The notes: generated from the letters alone by a model not told the origin. A stretch of DNA of 64,000 nt from Frisingicoccus caecimuris (GCF_004340975.1 NZ_SLXA01000010.1:1-64000); one strand, 5' to 3'. Shown: positions 53,536 to 62,747, counted from the first letter of the stretch. Translations and numbers: made by a program.

Positions 53536-54066
53536 TCATTCATCAATCTCAATCTGGAGGGATTTCATAGCTTCCAGCGCGCATCGATGGGCCTCCGGTG
53601 TCGAACCGGCGCAGCAGGATGCATCTACCCGGACCGGCGTGTTTGGCATCGCCGTTCGAATCAACGTCGCATTGGCCATAACACAGATATCCGTGCAGAG
53701 TCCTACGACAATGACCTCGTCAATCGGAGCCATCCGGTCGATTCCCTGAAGACAGCCGGCCATCTGGATGGAACCAAAGGTCTCCTTATCAAATACAAGG
53801 CTTCGGTTTGCCGTTACCAATTGCTGAATATCGTCCTGGAACTTCCAGCCCTCGGTATCCCGAACACAATGGACTACCGGCAATTTCTTTCCCTCCAGTG
53901 TTTCCAGATAGTTATCTTCATGGGTATCCCTTGTATAAACAACCGTTCCAGGGAAATTTTTAATCTTTTCAATGACCTTTGGCAATACCGCCTGAGCCTC
54001 CGCCGAACCAAGGCTTCCGTCAATAAAATCCTTCTGCATATCCACAACAACCAGATACTTACTCAT
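53536..54066 (-). CDS. Nicotinamidase-like cysteine hydrolase (isochorismatase family)
   Basis: This 176-residue protein has the catalytic triad of the family: Asp9 in VVVDMQKDF, a Lys in the middle, and the Cys in VVGLCTDICVMANA. The metal-binding Asp-x-His (TRDTHEDNYL) and the later His (VVHCVRDTEGW) fit nicotinamidases of the PncA type, which turn nicotinamide into nicotinate. An intact metal site favours that role over other isochorismatase-like enzymes. ATG 54066 lies behind GGAGGAAG; the longer frame from 54090 overlaps the upstream permease end. Downstream is dus (nine bases). Confidence 0.83.
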   Translation of the reverse strand: MSKYLVVVDMQKDFIDGSLGSAEAQAVLPKVIEKIKNFPGTVVYTRDTHEDNYLETLEGKKLPVVHCVRDTEGWKFQDDIQQLVTANRSLVFDKETFGSIQMAGCLQGIDRMAPIDEVIVVGLCTDICVMANATLIRTAMPNTPVRVDASCCAGSTPEAHRCALEAMKSLQIEIDE

Positions 54067-54079
54067 GTTTCTTCCTCCA

Positions 54080-57000
54080 TTATTCCACACTCTTCAGTGA
54101 TTCTACCATATTAATCTTTTTAAGTTTAAAGTACATGACCAGATTGACCAGCAATGAGAACAGGAATGTAAACCCAATGGCATAGAGATAGCTTGGCATA
54201 TTGATGTTCCGTCCAAACATCGTCATCTCCACTTCTACCGTCTGAATGACAAACTGGTGCAGTACTTTACCGAGAAATACACCGGCGACCGCACCGATAA
54301 TTGTCAAAAGTATATTCTCCCGATAGACATAATTGCCCACTTCCATATCATAAAAGCCAAGAACTTTCAGAGTCGCCAACTCCCGCTTACGTTCATTAAT
54401 GTTAATATTGTTCAGATTATAAAGAACGACAAAGGCCAGCATGCCCGCCGATATGATCAAAACGACAATAACACTGTCAAGAACCGAAAGCATATCTTCC
54501 AACTGGCTCTCCATATTATTTGTATAAGATACTGTCAGTATACCGTCATTTTTCAGGAGTTCTTCGCCCACCTGGGTCAATTCTTCTTCATATTCTTCCT
54601 TCAAATCCGCGAAGATACAATTATACGGCGGTACATCACCCGTCAATGTTTCATAAAGCTGCGGCGCCAGATAAATGTAATGGGATAAATAATTTTCACA
54701 GATATCCGTTACGGTTACCGTAATTGTTTCATTATCCTCCAGTTCGATCTGAATCTCATCACCTACGGAAACGACCATATCTTTCGCGGCCTTTTCCGTC
54801 AATATGGCGCTATCCTCCGTCATCTGCCATGTATCGCCGGAAGTCCTGTCATTAAAGGTCACAAACTTATCCAGGCCTTCTAATTCGGACGGTATGTAAA
54901 GATAAATGTCTTTCTTCTCATCCCCGAGGGTCACCTCGGACAGACGCATATACCCATCCATGTAAGAACAAATCCGCTCATCCGATTCAAGCCCCATATC
55001 AATGGACTTTTTCTCTTCTGTATCGATGTCCTCGTCAATGACAGCCATCAGATCATATATTTGAATCTTACGGTACTGAAGTCTGGCAATATCCATGATC
55101 GAATCTTTCAAACCGTATCCGACAATCATCAGAGCCATACAGCCTCCGATGCCAAATACCGTCATAAAGAAACGTTTCTTATACCGTAAAAGATTGCGCA
55201 CAGTCGACTTCCAGGTAAAATTCAGATTTCCCCATATCCATGGAATCCTTTCCAGGAACACACGCTTACCGATCTTTGGCGCCTCCGGCCGCATGAGTTC
55301 TGCGGGCTGTGCCTGTAATGCCCGGTAACATGCGCTGATCGTCGCTGCCATTGTACATAAAACAGCCGTTCCCGATGCTGCCAACGCATAGCCCATGTCA
55401 TACGGAATAACTACATCCGGAATATGTATATACATAATCTTATAGGCTATAACAATAATATATGGAAATACTTTCTGGCCAAACAATACGCCGGCAACCG
55501 AGCCTCCCAAAGTCGCAGCCAGAGCATAGCCCACATATTTAGCGGCGATCCAGAATTTACTGTAGCCGAGAGCTTTTAATGTACCGATCTGAATCCGCTG
55601 TTCTTCAACCATACGTGTCATTGTCGTCAGGCTGACAAGGGCGGCTACAAGGAAAAACAGTACAGGGAACACGGAACCGATGGCCCGCATACGGTCCGCA
55701 TTGTCCGAATAGCCACTGTAATCCGAATTACTGTCTCTGTCATTCACATACCAGGACGGTTTATCAATGCCATCGATTTCATTTTTCGCATCCTGTATTT
55801 TTATTTCCGCATCGGAAATCTTTTCTTCAGCCTCTTTCTTGCCTTTTTCGTATTCTTCCCAGCCATCGGCTAATTTCTGTTCATTTTCGGCGATGGTCGC
55901 ATAGGCCTCCCTAATCTGGACTTCACCGTCATTCACCTGACCCCAGCCGGTAATATAAGCGCTCTCCCCGCTGGCCAGCTGGTTATAAGAATCCGCCAGG
56001 GCCTTTTCTGCCTCTGCCAGTGAAGTTTTCCGCTCCTCCAGCTCTTCTTTCCCGGCCTCAAGCTGCTTCCGTCCTTCAGCAAGCTCCGACTTCTTAGCTT
56101 CCAGCTCCGACTTCCCGGCCTCAAGTTCTGCCCGTCCGGCTATAATCTCCGCTTCATGGGCCAACGCCTCTTCTGCCGCCGGCCGCATGGCTTCCATCGC
56201 ATCAAGATTTGCCTTGATTTCCGCCATCTGAGCTTCTGTCTGGGCGATCACCGCCCGAAGCTGTTCCGCCTGAGCTATCTGCTCCGGCGTCGCCATACCC
56301 GCACTGATCAACTGCTCCAACTGGGCCAATTGATTTTTCAAGGTTTCCAGCCCGGACATACCGGCCTGATACTGCTGCCAACCTGTCGACAGACCATCGA
56401 TCAGGGCTTTGGCGTCAGACAGCCCCTGTTCGGCAGTTGTCAGTTCACTTTCCTTTTCCACAAGGTTTTTTTCCGCCTCTGCGATCTGACTCTCACCATC
56501 AGCCAGCGCAGCCTCATTTTCCCCGAGAGTTTTTTCGGCTTCTTCTAACGCCGCCTTTCCCGACTCCATCTGAGTCTTTCCGTTGTTATACTGATTCCAT
56601 CCGTCGTCTAACGTTGTCCGGCTGTCATAAAGCTTATTTTTTGCCTCCCGGATATCATTTTCCGATGATGCCAGCTCCGCTTTACCATCAGCCAGTTTCG
56701 CCTCGCCGTCCTTCAACTCCTGCTCAGCTTCATCCAGCTCAGTTTTTGCTTCTTCTTTTGCTTCTTCTAATTCAGATTCGGCCTCCGCAACCTTTTCATT
56801 GGCCTCGTCCATAATCTCTGCATAACGAATATCACAACGGACATCCGAAATACCTTCCACATTCTCTTTAACTTTATCAACAATTTCCCTATAACTGTCC
56901 GTAAAAGCCGTCGCACCCTTCGCGCCCTTCACCGTCACATAGGCCTGGGAATAGACCTCCTGATCGAAACTTTCATCGGTCACATAGGCAAACATATCGA

Positions 57001-57580
57001 TTTCGCCGCTGCCAATATTCGTACTTCCCCGGTTAAAAGATATGTACATCGGACTGGAACAGGTTCCGACCACAGTATACTCTTCCGTTGCTAAATTCTC
57101 AGACAGTTCCGTATCTGTTCCGGATAAAAACGTCAGAGTATCGCCGATTTTTATATCATAGGATGCGGCCGTATCCATGTCGATGATACATTCGCCTTTC
57201 TTTTCCGGCAGCCGCCCTTCAGCCACATCAACCTGATTCATCGTCTCTGGAAGGGACTCCACATGAATGACACGTTCACTCTCACCCATTAAGGCAAGGA
57301 CATCAATCATATATCCCGGCTCAACCTTTTCCACGCCCTCGACGGCCTGAATCGCCTCAATATCCGCTTCCGTTAATCCCAGGGTAGATAAAATCTTCAT
57401 GTCCATCATATTGTGGGCATCAAAATAGGCATCTCCTGAATACCGCATATCCGGCTCCGAAGCCCGAATACCCGCAAAAAAGGCAACGCCAAGCGCAACA
57501 ATAAAAAATATTGATAAAAACCGATTCAGGCTATTCCGAATCTCCATACGAAAATCCTTCGCCAATGCCTTCTTTCTCAT
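54080..57580 (-). CDS. Large FtsX/MacB-type ABC permease with a long coiled coil
   Basis: This protein of about 1166 residues is an ABC permease of the MacB type. It has a first helix (about 18-38), a large outer region, two FtsX domains with three helices each (about 640-790 and 1040-1160), and LVSLTTMTRMVEEQRIQIGTL as the typical FtsX coupling segment. Residues about 265-620 of the outer region are an extraordinarily long run of heptad-like repeats rich in Glu, Ala, Lys and Gly (units such as EAGKSELEAKKSELAEGRKQ). A coiled coil this long could reach across the wall. The longest frame starts GTG at 57586; ATG 57580 is better placed behind GGAGAG. It pairs with the ATPase upstream; the cargo is unknown. 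Confidence 0.88.
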   Translation of the reverse strand: MRKKALAKDFRMEIRNSLNRFLSIFFIVALGVAFFAGIRASEPDMRYSGDAYFDAHNMMDMKILSTLGLTEADIEAIQAVEGVEKVEPGYMIDVLALMGESERVIHVESLPETMNQVDVAEGRLPEKKGECIIDMDTAASYDIKIGDTLTFLSGTDTELSENLATEEYTVVGTCSSPMYISFNRGSTNIGSGEIDMFAYVTDESFDQEVYSQAYVTVKGAKGATAFTDSYREIVDKVKENVEGISDVRCDIRYAEIMDEANEKVAEAESELEEAKEEAKTELDEAEQELKDGEAKLADGKAELASSENDIREAKNKLYDSRTTLDDGWNQYNNGKTQMESGKAALEEAEKTLGENEAALADGESQIAEAEKNLVEKESELTTAEQGLSDAKALIDGLSTGWQQYQAGMSGLETLKNQLAQLEQLISAGMATPEQIAQAEQLRAVIAQTEAQMAEIKANLDAMEAMRPAAEEALAHEAEIIAGRAELEAGKSELEAKKSELAEGRKQLEAGKEELEERKTSLAEAEKALADSYNQLASGESAYITGWGQVNDGEVQIREAYATIAENEQKLADGWEEYEKGKKEAEEKISDAEIKIQDAKNEIDGIDKPSWYVNDRDSNSDYSGYSDNADRMRAIGSVFPVLFFLVAALVSLTTMTRMVEEQRIQIGTLKALGYSKFWIAAKYVGYALAATLGGSVAGVLFGQKVFPYIIVIAYKIMYIHIPDVVIPYDMGYALAASGTAVLCTMAATISACYRALQAQPAELMRPEAPKIGKRVFLERIPWIWGNLNFTWKSTVRNLLRYKKRFFMTVFGIGGCMALMIVGYGLKDSIMDIARLQYRKIQIYDLMAVIDEDIDTEEKKSIDMGLESDERICSYMDGYMRLSEVTLGDEKKDIYLYIPSELEGLDKFVTFNDRTSGDTWQMTEDSAILTEKAAKDMVVSVGDEIQIELEDNETITVTVTDICENYLSHYIYLAPQLYETLTGDVPPYNCIFADLKEEYEEELTQVGEELLKNDGILTVSYTNNMESQLEDMLSVLDSVIVVLIISAGMLAFVVLYNLNNININERKRELATLKVLGFYDMEVGNYVYRENILLTIIGAVAGVFLGKVLHQFVIQTVEVEMTMFGRNINMPSYLYAIGFTFLFSLLVNLVMYFKLKKINMVESLKSVE

Positions 57581-57592
57581 AAGCACTCTCCA

Positions 57593-58297
57593 TTACCATT
57601 CTATTGTTTCCACAGATACCGGATTCTCGTTGACCGTCACCTCCGACACTTTTCCGTTTTTAATCTTGATGACCCGGTCTGCCATCGGTGCGATTGCCGA
57701 ATTGTGCGTAATGACGATGACCGTCATTCCCCGTTCCCGGCACATATCCTGAAGTAATTTTAATATGGCTTTACCTGTATTATAGTCCAACGCTCCTGTC
57801 GGCTCATCGCAGAGCAATAATTTCGGATTCTTCGCCAGGGCCCGTGCTATAGACACCCTCTGCTGCTCACCGCCGGACAACTGGGCCGGGAAATTTTTCA
57901 TCCGGTCACCCAGACCCACATCCTTTAAAACACTGCTTGCACTGAGGGGATCCCGGCATATCTGCAGTGCCAGTTCTACATTTTCAAGCGCTGTCAAGTT
58001 CGAAATCAGATTATAGAACTGAAACACAAAACCTATATCATCTCGCCGATAACCGGTTAACTCCGTTGAACTATATTTGGAAATGTCCTTGCCATCCACC
58101 CATATAGAACCTCCGGTCACCGTATCCATACCGCCAAGTACATTTAAAACTGTTGTCTTTCCGGCGCCGCTGGGACCGACAATGACCACAAATTCACCCT
58201 TCATGATTTCAAAATCGATACCATCTGCGGCACGGATTTCAATTTCACCCATGCGGTAAATCTTTGTCACATTCTCCAGCTTTACATAAGCCTCCAT
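57593..58297 (-). CDS. ABC transporter ATPase, MacB/LolD-like
   Basis: This 234-residue ATPase has Walker [18 protein letters not shown], the Q-loop [19 protein letters not shown], the signature [19 protein letters not shown], Walker [13 protein letters not shown] and the H-loop VIVITHN. The [13 protein letters not shown] segment and the TGALDYNTG pattern belong to the LolD/MacB group, which works mechanically on partners outside the membrane without moving a substrate through it. Twelve bases after it begins the long FtsX permease, its partner. Its promoter (58330-58358) holds a perfect palindrome, so it is probably under a dimeric repressor. Confidence 0.93.
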   Translation of the reverse strand: MEAYVKLENVTKIYRMGEIEIRAADGIDFEIMKGEFVVIVGPSGAGKTTVLNVLGGMDTVTGGSIWVDGKDISKYSSTELTGYRRDDIGFVFQFYNLISNLTALENVELALQICRDPLSASSVLKDVGLGDRMKNFPAQLSGGEQQRVSIARALAKNPKLLLCDEPTGALDYNTGKAILKLLQDMCRERGMTVIVITHNSAIAPMADRVIKIKNGKVSEVTVNENPVSVETIEW

Positions 58298-58329
58298 GTA
58301 TTCGCCTCCCGTTTTATACTATTATTTCA

Positions 58330-58358
58330 ATTATAAAACGTATACGTTTTTATTTCAA
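58330..58358 (-). promoter_or_regulatory. Promoter of the MacB/FtsX operon
   Basis: TTGAAA (58358-58353) and a perfect TATAAT (58335-58330) are exactly 17 bases apart on the minus strand, 33 bases before the ATG at 58297. Confidence 0.82.
58335..58350. promoter_or_regulatory. Perfect 16-bp palindrome, candidate repressor operator
   Basis: AAAACGTATACGTTTT reads the same on both strands and fills nearly the whole spacer between the -35 and -10, touching the -10. This is the position and size of a TetR- or MarR-type operator. No regulator gene is adjacent, so the binding protein is unknown. Confidence 0.75.
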
Positions 58359-58403
58359 CCAGGGACCTGAAGTTCATAAAAAGTTCAGATATTACAGCTT
58401 AAA

Positions 58404-58496
58404 ACGAGATGAAACACGCTTCGCGAGTTTCACTCGTTATCGCGACAGTCGCCAAATATCCGCACAAGTGCGGCTGCCTGGCTCGTTGCTCGCGTA
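58404..58496. repeat. Intergenic palindromic element
   Basis: This 93-base stretch has several short inverted repeats: GAAAC/GTTTC around ACGCTTCGCGA, CGAG/CTCG, and CCGCACAAGTGCGG. A CTCGTT-x2-TCGCG-like block occurs twice (58433-58444 and 58482-58494). The ends also pair (ACGAG and CTCGT). It has no coding frame and looks like a dispersed intergenic repeat of the REP kind; other copies are not in this window. Confidence 0.5.
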
Positions 58497-58544
58497 AACC
58501 AAATGGGAGACACTGACTTACATCCAGTGTCTCCCATTTGGTTT
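58496..58544. terminator. Long hairpin terminator after the liv-cytidylate kinase genes
   Basis: A perfect 20-bp stem (arms 58496-58515 and 58525-58544, with CAAATGGGAGACACTG at the tip) encloses a nine-base loop. It lies 12 bases after the cytidylate-kinase-like stop on the minus strand. The T-run is only TTT on that side. Confidence 0.7.
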
Positions 58545-58556
58545 TCATTCGTATAT

Positions 58557-59201
58557 TTACAATATATCCTGCCCACCCAGGGATAATCCCCGTACTTTCG
58601 CATAGGCTTTAATGGCTTCAACGCAGCCCTCGAAGCCGAGTTTGCTGCTGTCAAGGCACAAATCATAATTCCGGGCGTCGTACCATTCCTGACCGGTATG
58701 GTATTTGTAATAATCACCGCGGTACTTATCCTTTTTCTGAATAAACCGTCTCATTTCATCCTCTGTTTTGCTGAATTTCTTCATTGCTTCTTTCAGGCAA
58801 AAATCAAAAGGGCCATGGACAAAGACACTGATGACATTATCAAAATCTTTAAGGACAAAATCAGCACAACGTCCAATGATCACGCAGGACTCTTCTTCTG
58901 CAATCTGCTTGATGATCTTTGCCTGATAATTAAATAAATTATCTGTCGAAGCAAAATCATCACTGTCTGGAGGAAGCACTTCCCCGGTATAAATCTTCTG
59001 AGCGATCCGGCCTAAAATTCCGGATTTTGGCGTCTCGTCCGCTGCGCCAAAAAGCTGCTCGCTGATTCCGCTTTCATCAGAAGCTAACCGGATGATCTCC
59101 CGGTCATAAAAATGAATCCCCAAATCCTCCGCCAGCATTTTACCGACGGTTTTCCCGCCGCTGCCATACTGACGCGCGATGGTAATAACTGTATGGCTCA
59201 T
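58557..59201 (-). CDS. Cytidylate-kinase-like family protein
   Basis: This 214-residue P-loop protein belongs to the Cytidylate_kin_2 group. It starts TVITIARQYGSGGKTVGKML, in which GSGGKT is the phosphate loop, then has DREIIRLASDESGISEQLF, CVIIGRCADFVLKD and SVFVHGPFDFCL, and the lid-like arginines of KDKYRGDYYKYHTGQEW. Genuine cytidylate kinase (cmk) has another N-terminus, and these paralogues in clostridia are of unknown substrate. It follows livF by 11 bases and is the last gene of the amino acid uptake operon, where no nucleotide kinase is expected. Confidence 0.85.
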   Translation of the reverse strand: MSHTVITIARQYGSGGKTVGKMLAEDLGIHFYDREIIRLASDESGISEQLFGAADETPKSGILGRIAQKIYTGEVLPPDSDDFASTDNLFNYQAKIIKQIAEEESCVIIGRCADFVLKDFDNVISVFVHGPFDFCLKEAMKKFSKTEDEMRRFIQKKDKYRGDYYKYHTGQEWYDARNYDLCLDSSKLGFEGCVEAIKAYAKVRGLSLGGQDIL

Positions 59202-59212
59202 GTGAATCCCTC

Positions 59213-59923
59213 CTATTCACCCAAATATGCCTTTTTCACCGACTCATCATTCATCAGTTCCTTTGCGTCACCTTCAAGAACAATCTTTCCCGTTTCCAGT
59301 ACATATGCTCTGTCCGCAATGCTCAGGGCCTTTTTGGCATTCTGTTCAACCAGAAGAACGGTCGTTCCGCCGGCGCTGACTTCTTTTATAATATCAAAAA
59401 TCTCATTAACAAAAATCGGGGACAGCCCCATAGACGGCTCATCCATAAGAATGATCTTCGGACGGGACATAAGCGCGCGGCCCATGGCCAACATCTGCTG
59501 CTCGCCTCCGGACAAGGTCCCGGCCAACTGATTCTTACGTTCCTCCAAACGCGGGAAACGCTTGTAAACTGTCTGCAAAGACGCTTCAATTTCATTTTTA
59601 TCTTTTCGGGTATAGGCGCCCAGTTTCAAATTTTCCAAAACCGTTAATTCCGCAAACACACGGCGGCCTTCCGGTACGTGAGCCATACCCAGTGTTACAA
59701 TTTTATGTCCCGGCATTTTGGTAATATTCGCCCCTTCAAACTCCACCGTTCCGCCTTTAGCCTCAACCAGTCCCGTAATTGTATGCAAAATGGTTGTCTT
59801 TCCGGCGCCGTTGGCGCCAATGAGAGCAATAACCTCGCCTTCATTAACCTCGAAAGAGATTCCTTTAATTGCCTGAATAACACCATAATATACTTGTAAA
59901 TCTGTGACTTTTAACATCGCCAT
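59213..59923 (-). CDS. livF: Branched-chain amino acid ABC transporter ATPase LivF
   Basis: This 236-residue ATPase has Walker A LIGANGAGKTTILHTITG, the signature LSGGEQQMLAMGRALMSRP, Walker B IILMDEPSMGLSP and the H-loop LLVEQNAKKAL. The DLQVYYGVIQAIKGISFEV start and HVPEGRRVFAELTVLENL are LivF traits. GGAGG lies eight bases before ATG 59923. It forms a heterodimer with LivG below the LivH/LivM channel. It is 12 bases after livG. Confidence 0.95.
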   Translation of the reverse strand: MAMLKVTDLQVYYGVIQAIKGISFEVNEGEVIALIGANGAGKTTILHTITGLVEAKGGTVEFEGANITKMPGHKIVTLGMAHVPEGRRVFAELTVLENLKLGAYTRKDKNEIEASLQTVYKRFPRLEERKNQLAGTLSGGEQQMLAMGRALMSRPKIILMDEPSMGLSPIFVNEIFDIIKEVSAGGTTVLLVEQNAKKALSIADRAYVLETGKIVLEGDAKELMNDESVKKAYLGE

Positions 59924-59935
59924 AACATTGCCCTC

Positions 59936-60694
59936 CTACTCGCCCAGATATGCCGTGATAACCTTCGGGTCATTTAAAACAACCGCCGGTTCTCCGTGAG
60001 CCAGTTCCATACCGAAGTTCAGTACATAAAGATACTCACAAATACCCGACACCAGTTTCATATCATGCTCAATCAGAAGAATGGTAATATGAAATTTATC
60101 ACGGATCAACTGAATGGTGTCCATCAGTTCCTGAGTTTCATTCGGATTCATGCCGGCCGCCGGTTCATCCAGCAGCAAAAGCTTTGGTTCCGTAGCTAAC
60201 GCACGGGCAATCTCCAGCTTTCTCTGTTTACCGTAAGGCAAATTTGATGCCAGAACATCCGCCTGTCCATCCAGATCAAATACCTTTAATATATCAATGG
60301 CCCGCTCATCCATCTCTTTTTCCCTTTTGGAGAATTTCCCCAAATGGAAAAAGCTTTCAGCCAGACTATATTCTACATGGTTATGAAGGGCTACTTTCAC
60401 ATTGTCCAACACTGTCATTTTAGTAAAAAGACGAATATTCTGGAAGGTTCTCGCAATACCTGACTTACAGATTTCTGTCGGCGCTTTTCCGACAAGACTT
60501 TCACCATCCAATACAATGGTTCCTTCACTCGGCGCATACACACCGGTCAACAGGTTAAACGCCGTAGTCTTTCCGGCGCCATTCGGTCCGATCAGGCCAA
60601 CCAGACTTCCCTGCTCAATACTCATGTTCAAATCATCCACAGCACGAAGGCCGCCGAAGGATATTCCCAGATGTTTAACTTCCAGTAAAGCCAT
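59936..60694 (-). CDS. livG: Branched-chain amino acid ABC transporter ATPase LivG
   Basis: This 252-residue ATPase has Walker A LIGPNGAGKTTAFNLLTGVY, the signature LPYGKQRKLEIARALATEP, Walker B LLLLDEPAAGMNP and the H-loop ILLIEHDMKLV. ISFGGLRAVDDLNM, ARTFQNIRLFTKMTVLDNV and DEPAAGMNPNET are specific for LivG. One base separates it from livM. It works as partner of LivF in leucine/isoleucine/valine uptake. Confidence 0.95.
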   Translation of the reverse strand: MALLEVKHLGISFGGLRAVDDLNMSIEQGSLVGLIGPNGAGKTTAFNLLTGVYAPSEGTIVLDGESLVGKAPTEICKSGIARTFQNIRLFTKMTVLDNVKVALHNHVEYSLAESFFHLGKFSKREKEMDERAIDILKVFDLDGQADVLASNLPYGKQRKLEIARALATEPKLLLLDEPAAGMNPNETQELMDTIQLIRDKFHITILLIEHDMKLVSGICEYLYVLNFGMELAHGEPAVVLNDPKVITAYLGE

Positions 60695-60695
60695 C

Positions 60696-61676
60696 TTATT
60701 CGCCCTCCTTCTGAATGCTCATTGCTTTTTTAAGATTTCGTTTCTCGATCATAACCGTACGGAACTTAGAATTATTAAAGAGCATCATTGCGATCAGCAC
60801 GATCGCATAGAGCAGCATACGGAAATCCGCTGCGCTGCGAAGGACTTCCGGAAGCGCTGTCAGGATAACAGCCGCAACAATCGCGCCTTTAATATTTCCC
60901 ATACCGCCAAGTACGACCATAACAAGAATCTCAATAGATTTGTTATAGTCAAAATTTCCCGGTTTCAGAATACCTACATTATGAGCATAAAATACACCGG
61001 CCATTCCGGCAAAGAAACCGGAAATAACAAAGGCCATTGTTTTGAACTTGCTGACTTTAATCCCAACAGCTTCCGCAGCAATATAGTTGTCACGCACCGC
61101 GCAGATCGCACGGCCATGTCTGGATCTTACCAGGTTGGAAATGACAAGAATCGTCAGCAAAACAAAGATATAAACAAATGTAAAGTTTTTATAATTGCTG
61201 TAAGTACCGATACCAGAAAGTCCTTTTGCGCCGCCTGTAAAACCTAAAAAGTTAATGACAGATTTAATGATCTCACCAAAGCCCAGGGTAACGATCGCCA
61301 GATAATCTCCCTTCAAACGAAGTACCGGCAGACCAATGATCAAACTGAACACGGCCGCAACGATACCGCCGACCAAAAGACCGATCAACAGTTCAACCAT
61401 CGGAGGGAGATTCAGAGCATTGGTTGTCAGCGCTCCTGCATATGCTCCGATAGACATAAATCCGGCGTGTCCCAGTGTCAGTTCTCCAAGGAATCCTACA
61501 AGCAGACAGAGGGATACGGCCAGCATAACATTGATACAACACGGAATAATAATGGACATTGCCTGACGTCCGAGAAATCCACCATAGATCAAAGCCATAA
61601 CAATGCCATAGGCAACAATCGCCATAATGATATTTATAATTACTGATTTATTGATTTTCTTATTCACAACAGCCAC
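60696..61676 (-). CDS. livM: Branched-chain amino acid ABC transporter permease LivM
   Basis: This 326-residue permease has about nine hydrophobic helices. LGHAGFMSIGAYAGALT, LRLKGDYLAIVTLGFGEII and the coupling region VGIKVSKFKTMAFVISGFFAGMAG are LivM blocks, as is VVLGGMGNIKGAIVAA. The start is GTG directly after the livH stop (TAGGTG), which implies translational coupling; no separate ribosome site is obvious. It forms the channel with LivH. Confidence 0.94.
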   Translation of the reverse strand: MAVVNKKINKSVIINIIMAIVAYGIVMALIYGGFLGRQAMSIIIPCCINVMLAVSLCLLVGFLGELTLGHAGFMSIGAYAGALTTNALNLPPMVELLIGLLVGGIVAAVFSLIIGLPVLRLKGDYLAIVTLGFGEIIKSVINFLGFTGGAKGLSGIGTYSNYKNFTFVYIFVLLTILVISNLVRSRHGRAICAVRDNYIAAEAVGIKVSKFKTMAFVISGFFAGMAGVFYAHNVGILKPGNFDYNKSIEILVMVVLGGMGNIKGAIVAAVILTALPEVLRSAADFRMLLYAIVLIAMMLFNNSKFRTVMIEKRNLKKAMSIQKEGE

Positions 61677-62564
61677 CTACACTTTCTCTGCTTTCATCTT
61701 ACCAAGTAAACCGGATGGTTTTACCAGTAAAACGACAACAAGCACACCAAAAACAATGGCGTCTGCAAGCTGAGTGGAAATATAAGCTTTCGACAAGCTC
61801 TCGATAATTCCAAGCACAATGCCGCCAAGCATTGCTCCCGGAATACTTCCGATACCACCCAGGACCGCAGCAACGAAAGCTTTGATTCCTGGCAGTGCCC
61901 CCAATGTCGGAGACAGAGACTCATACTGACAGATAAACAAAATACCGGCCACCGCCGCTAAAGCCGAACCGATAGCAAACGTCATAGAGATTGTTTTATT
62001 TACATTAATCCCCATCAGAGCGGCTGCGCCTTTATCTTCGGATACGGCTCTCATAGCGCTTCCCGCCCTTGTTTTATTGATAAACCAGGTCAGAATCGCC
62101 ATGGCGATCACCGTTACGATCAAAGTTACGATCGTAATTCCGGAAATATGAATACCCCCGATTTTTATCGATGGCACTTTGATCACCGAACCAAAAGGAA
62201 TCGGCGTTGCTTTAAATATGATCAACGCAACATTCTGTAAAAAGTAACTTACACCGATCGCTGTGATCAGTACCGCCAGCGACGGCGCATTACGCAGCGG
62301 TTTGTAGGCAATACGTTCCACCGTAATTCCGAGAACCGCACAGACAATAATGGTCAATAAAATACATACCGGCACCGGAAGACCCAATAACGCCGCAAAT
62401 ACATAAAGTGCATATGCACCTACCATAATAATGTCCCCATGAGCAAAGTTAATCATCTTTGCGATACCATAAACCATGGTATATCCCAGGGCAATCAGGG
62501 CATAAATACTCCCCGTCCTCAGTCCGTTGATTAACTGCTCCACAAGATTATTAATCAGACTCAT
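61677..62564 (-). CDS. livH: Branched-chain amino acid ABC transporter permease LivH
   Basis: This 295-residue permease has about eight hydrophobic helices and the LivH blocks YALIALGYTMVYGIAKMINF, AHGDIIMVGAYALYV, GSAMRAVSEDKGAAALMGIN and VLGGIGSIPGAMLGGIVLG. GGAGG-type sequence lies before the ATG. Its own promoter is predicted at 62609-62637, after the terminator behind the binding-protein gene, so the membrane and ATPase subunits can be made at a different level from the binding protein. Confidence 0.95.
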   Translation of the reverse strand: MSLINNLVEQLINGLRTGSIYALIALGYTMVYGIAKMINFAHGDIIMVGAYALYVFAALLGLPVPVCILLTIIVCAVLGITVERIAYKPLRNAPSLAVLITAIGVSYFLQNVALIIFKATPIPFGSVIKVPSIKIGGIHISGITIVTLIVTVIAMAILTWFINKTRAGSAMRAVSEDKGAAALMGINVNKTISMTFAIGSALAAVAGILFICQYESLSPTLGALPGIKAFVAAVLGGIGSIPGAMLGGIVLGIIESLSKAYISTQLADAIVFGVLVVVLLVKPSGLLGKMKAEKV

Positions 62565-62608
62565 TACCCTCCACCTTTCTATTTTTTGTATTACCGAATT
62601 AACTATAT

Positions 62609-62637
62609 ATTTTAATATAATCCTTTCTCACTTGCAA
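62609..62637 (-). promoter_or_regulatory. Internal promoter for livHMGF
   Basis: TTGCAA (62637-62632) and TAAAAT (62614-62609) are 17 bases apart on the minus strand, 45 bases before livH. The match is moderate. Confidence 0.5.
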
Positions 62638-62715
62638 GGATTAATGCATAAAAATCCAATTTTTGTCAGGAAAACACGAAAAAAATAAAACCGCATGCTG
62701 TGATCCATGAAGAAA

Positions 62716-62747
62716 ACGCCAATATCCCTGTTTCGGGACATCGGCGT
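62716..62747 (-). terminator. Terminator or attenuator after the liv binding-protein gene
   Basis: On the minus strand ACGCCGATGTCCC pairs with GGGATATTGGCGT around GAAACA and is followed by TTTCTTC. The short T-run may let part of the transcript continue into livH. Confidence 0.72.
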
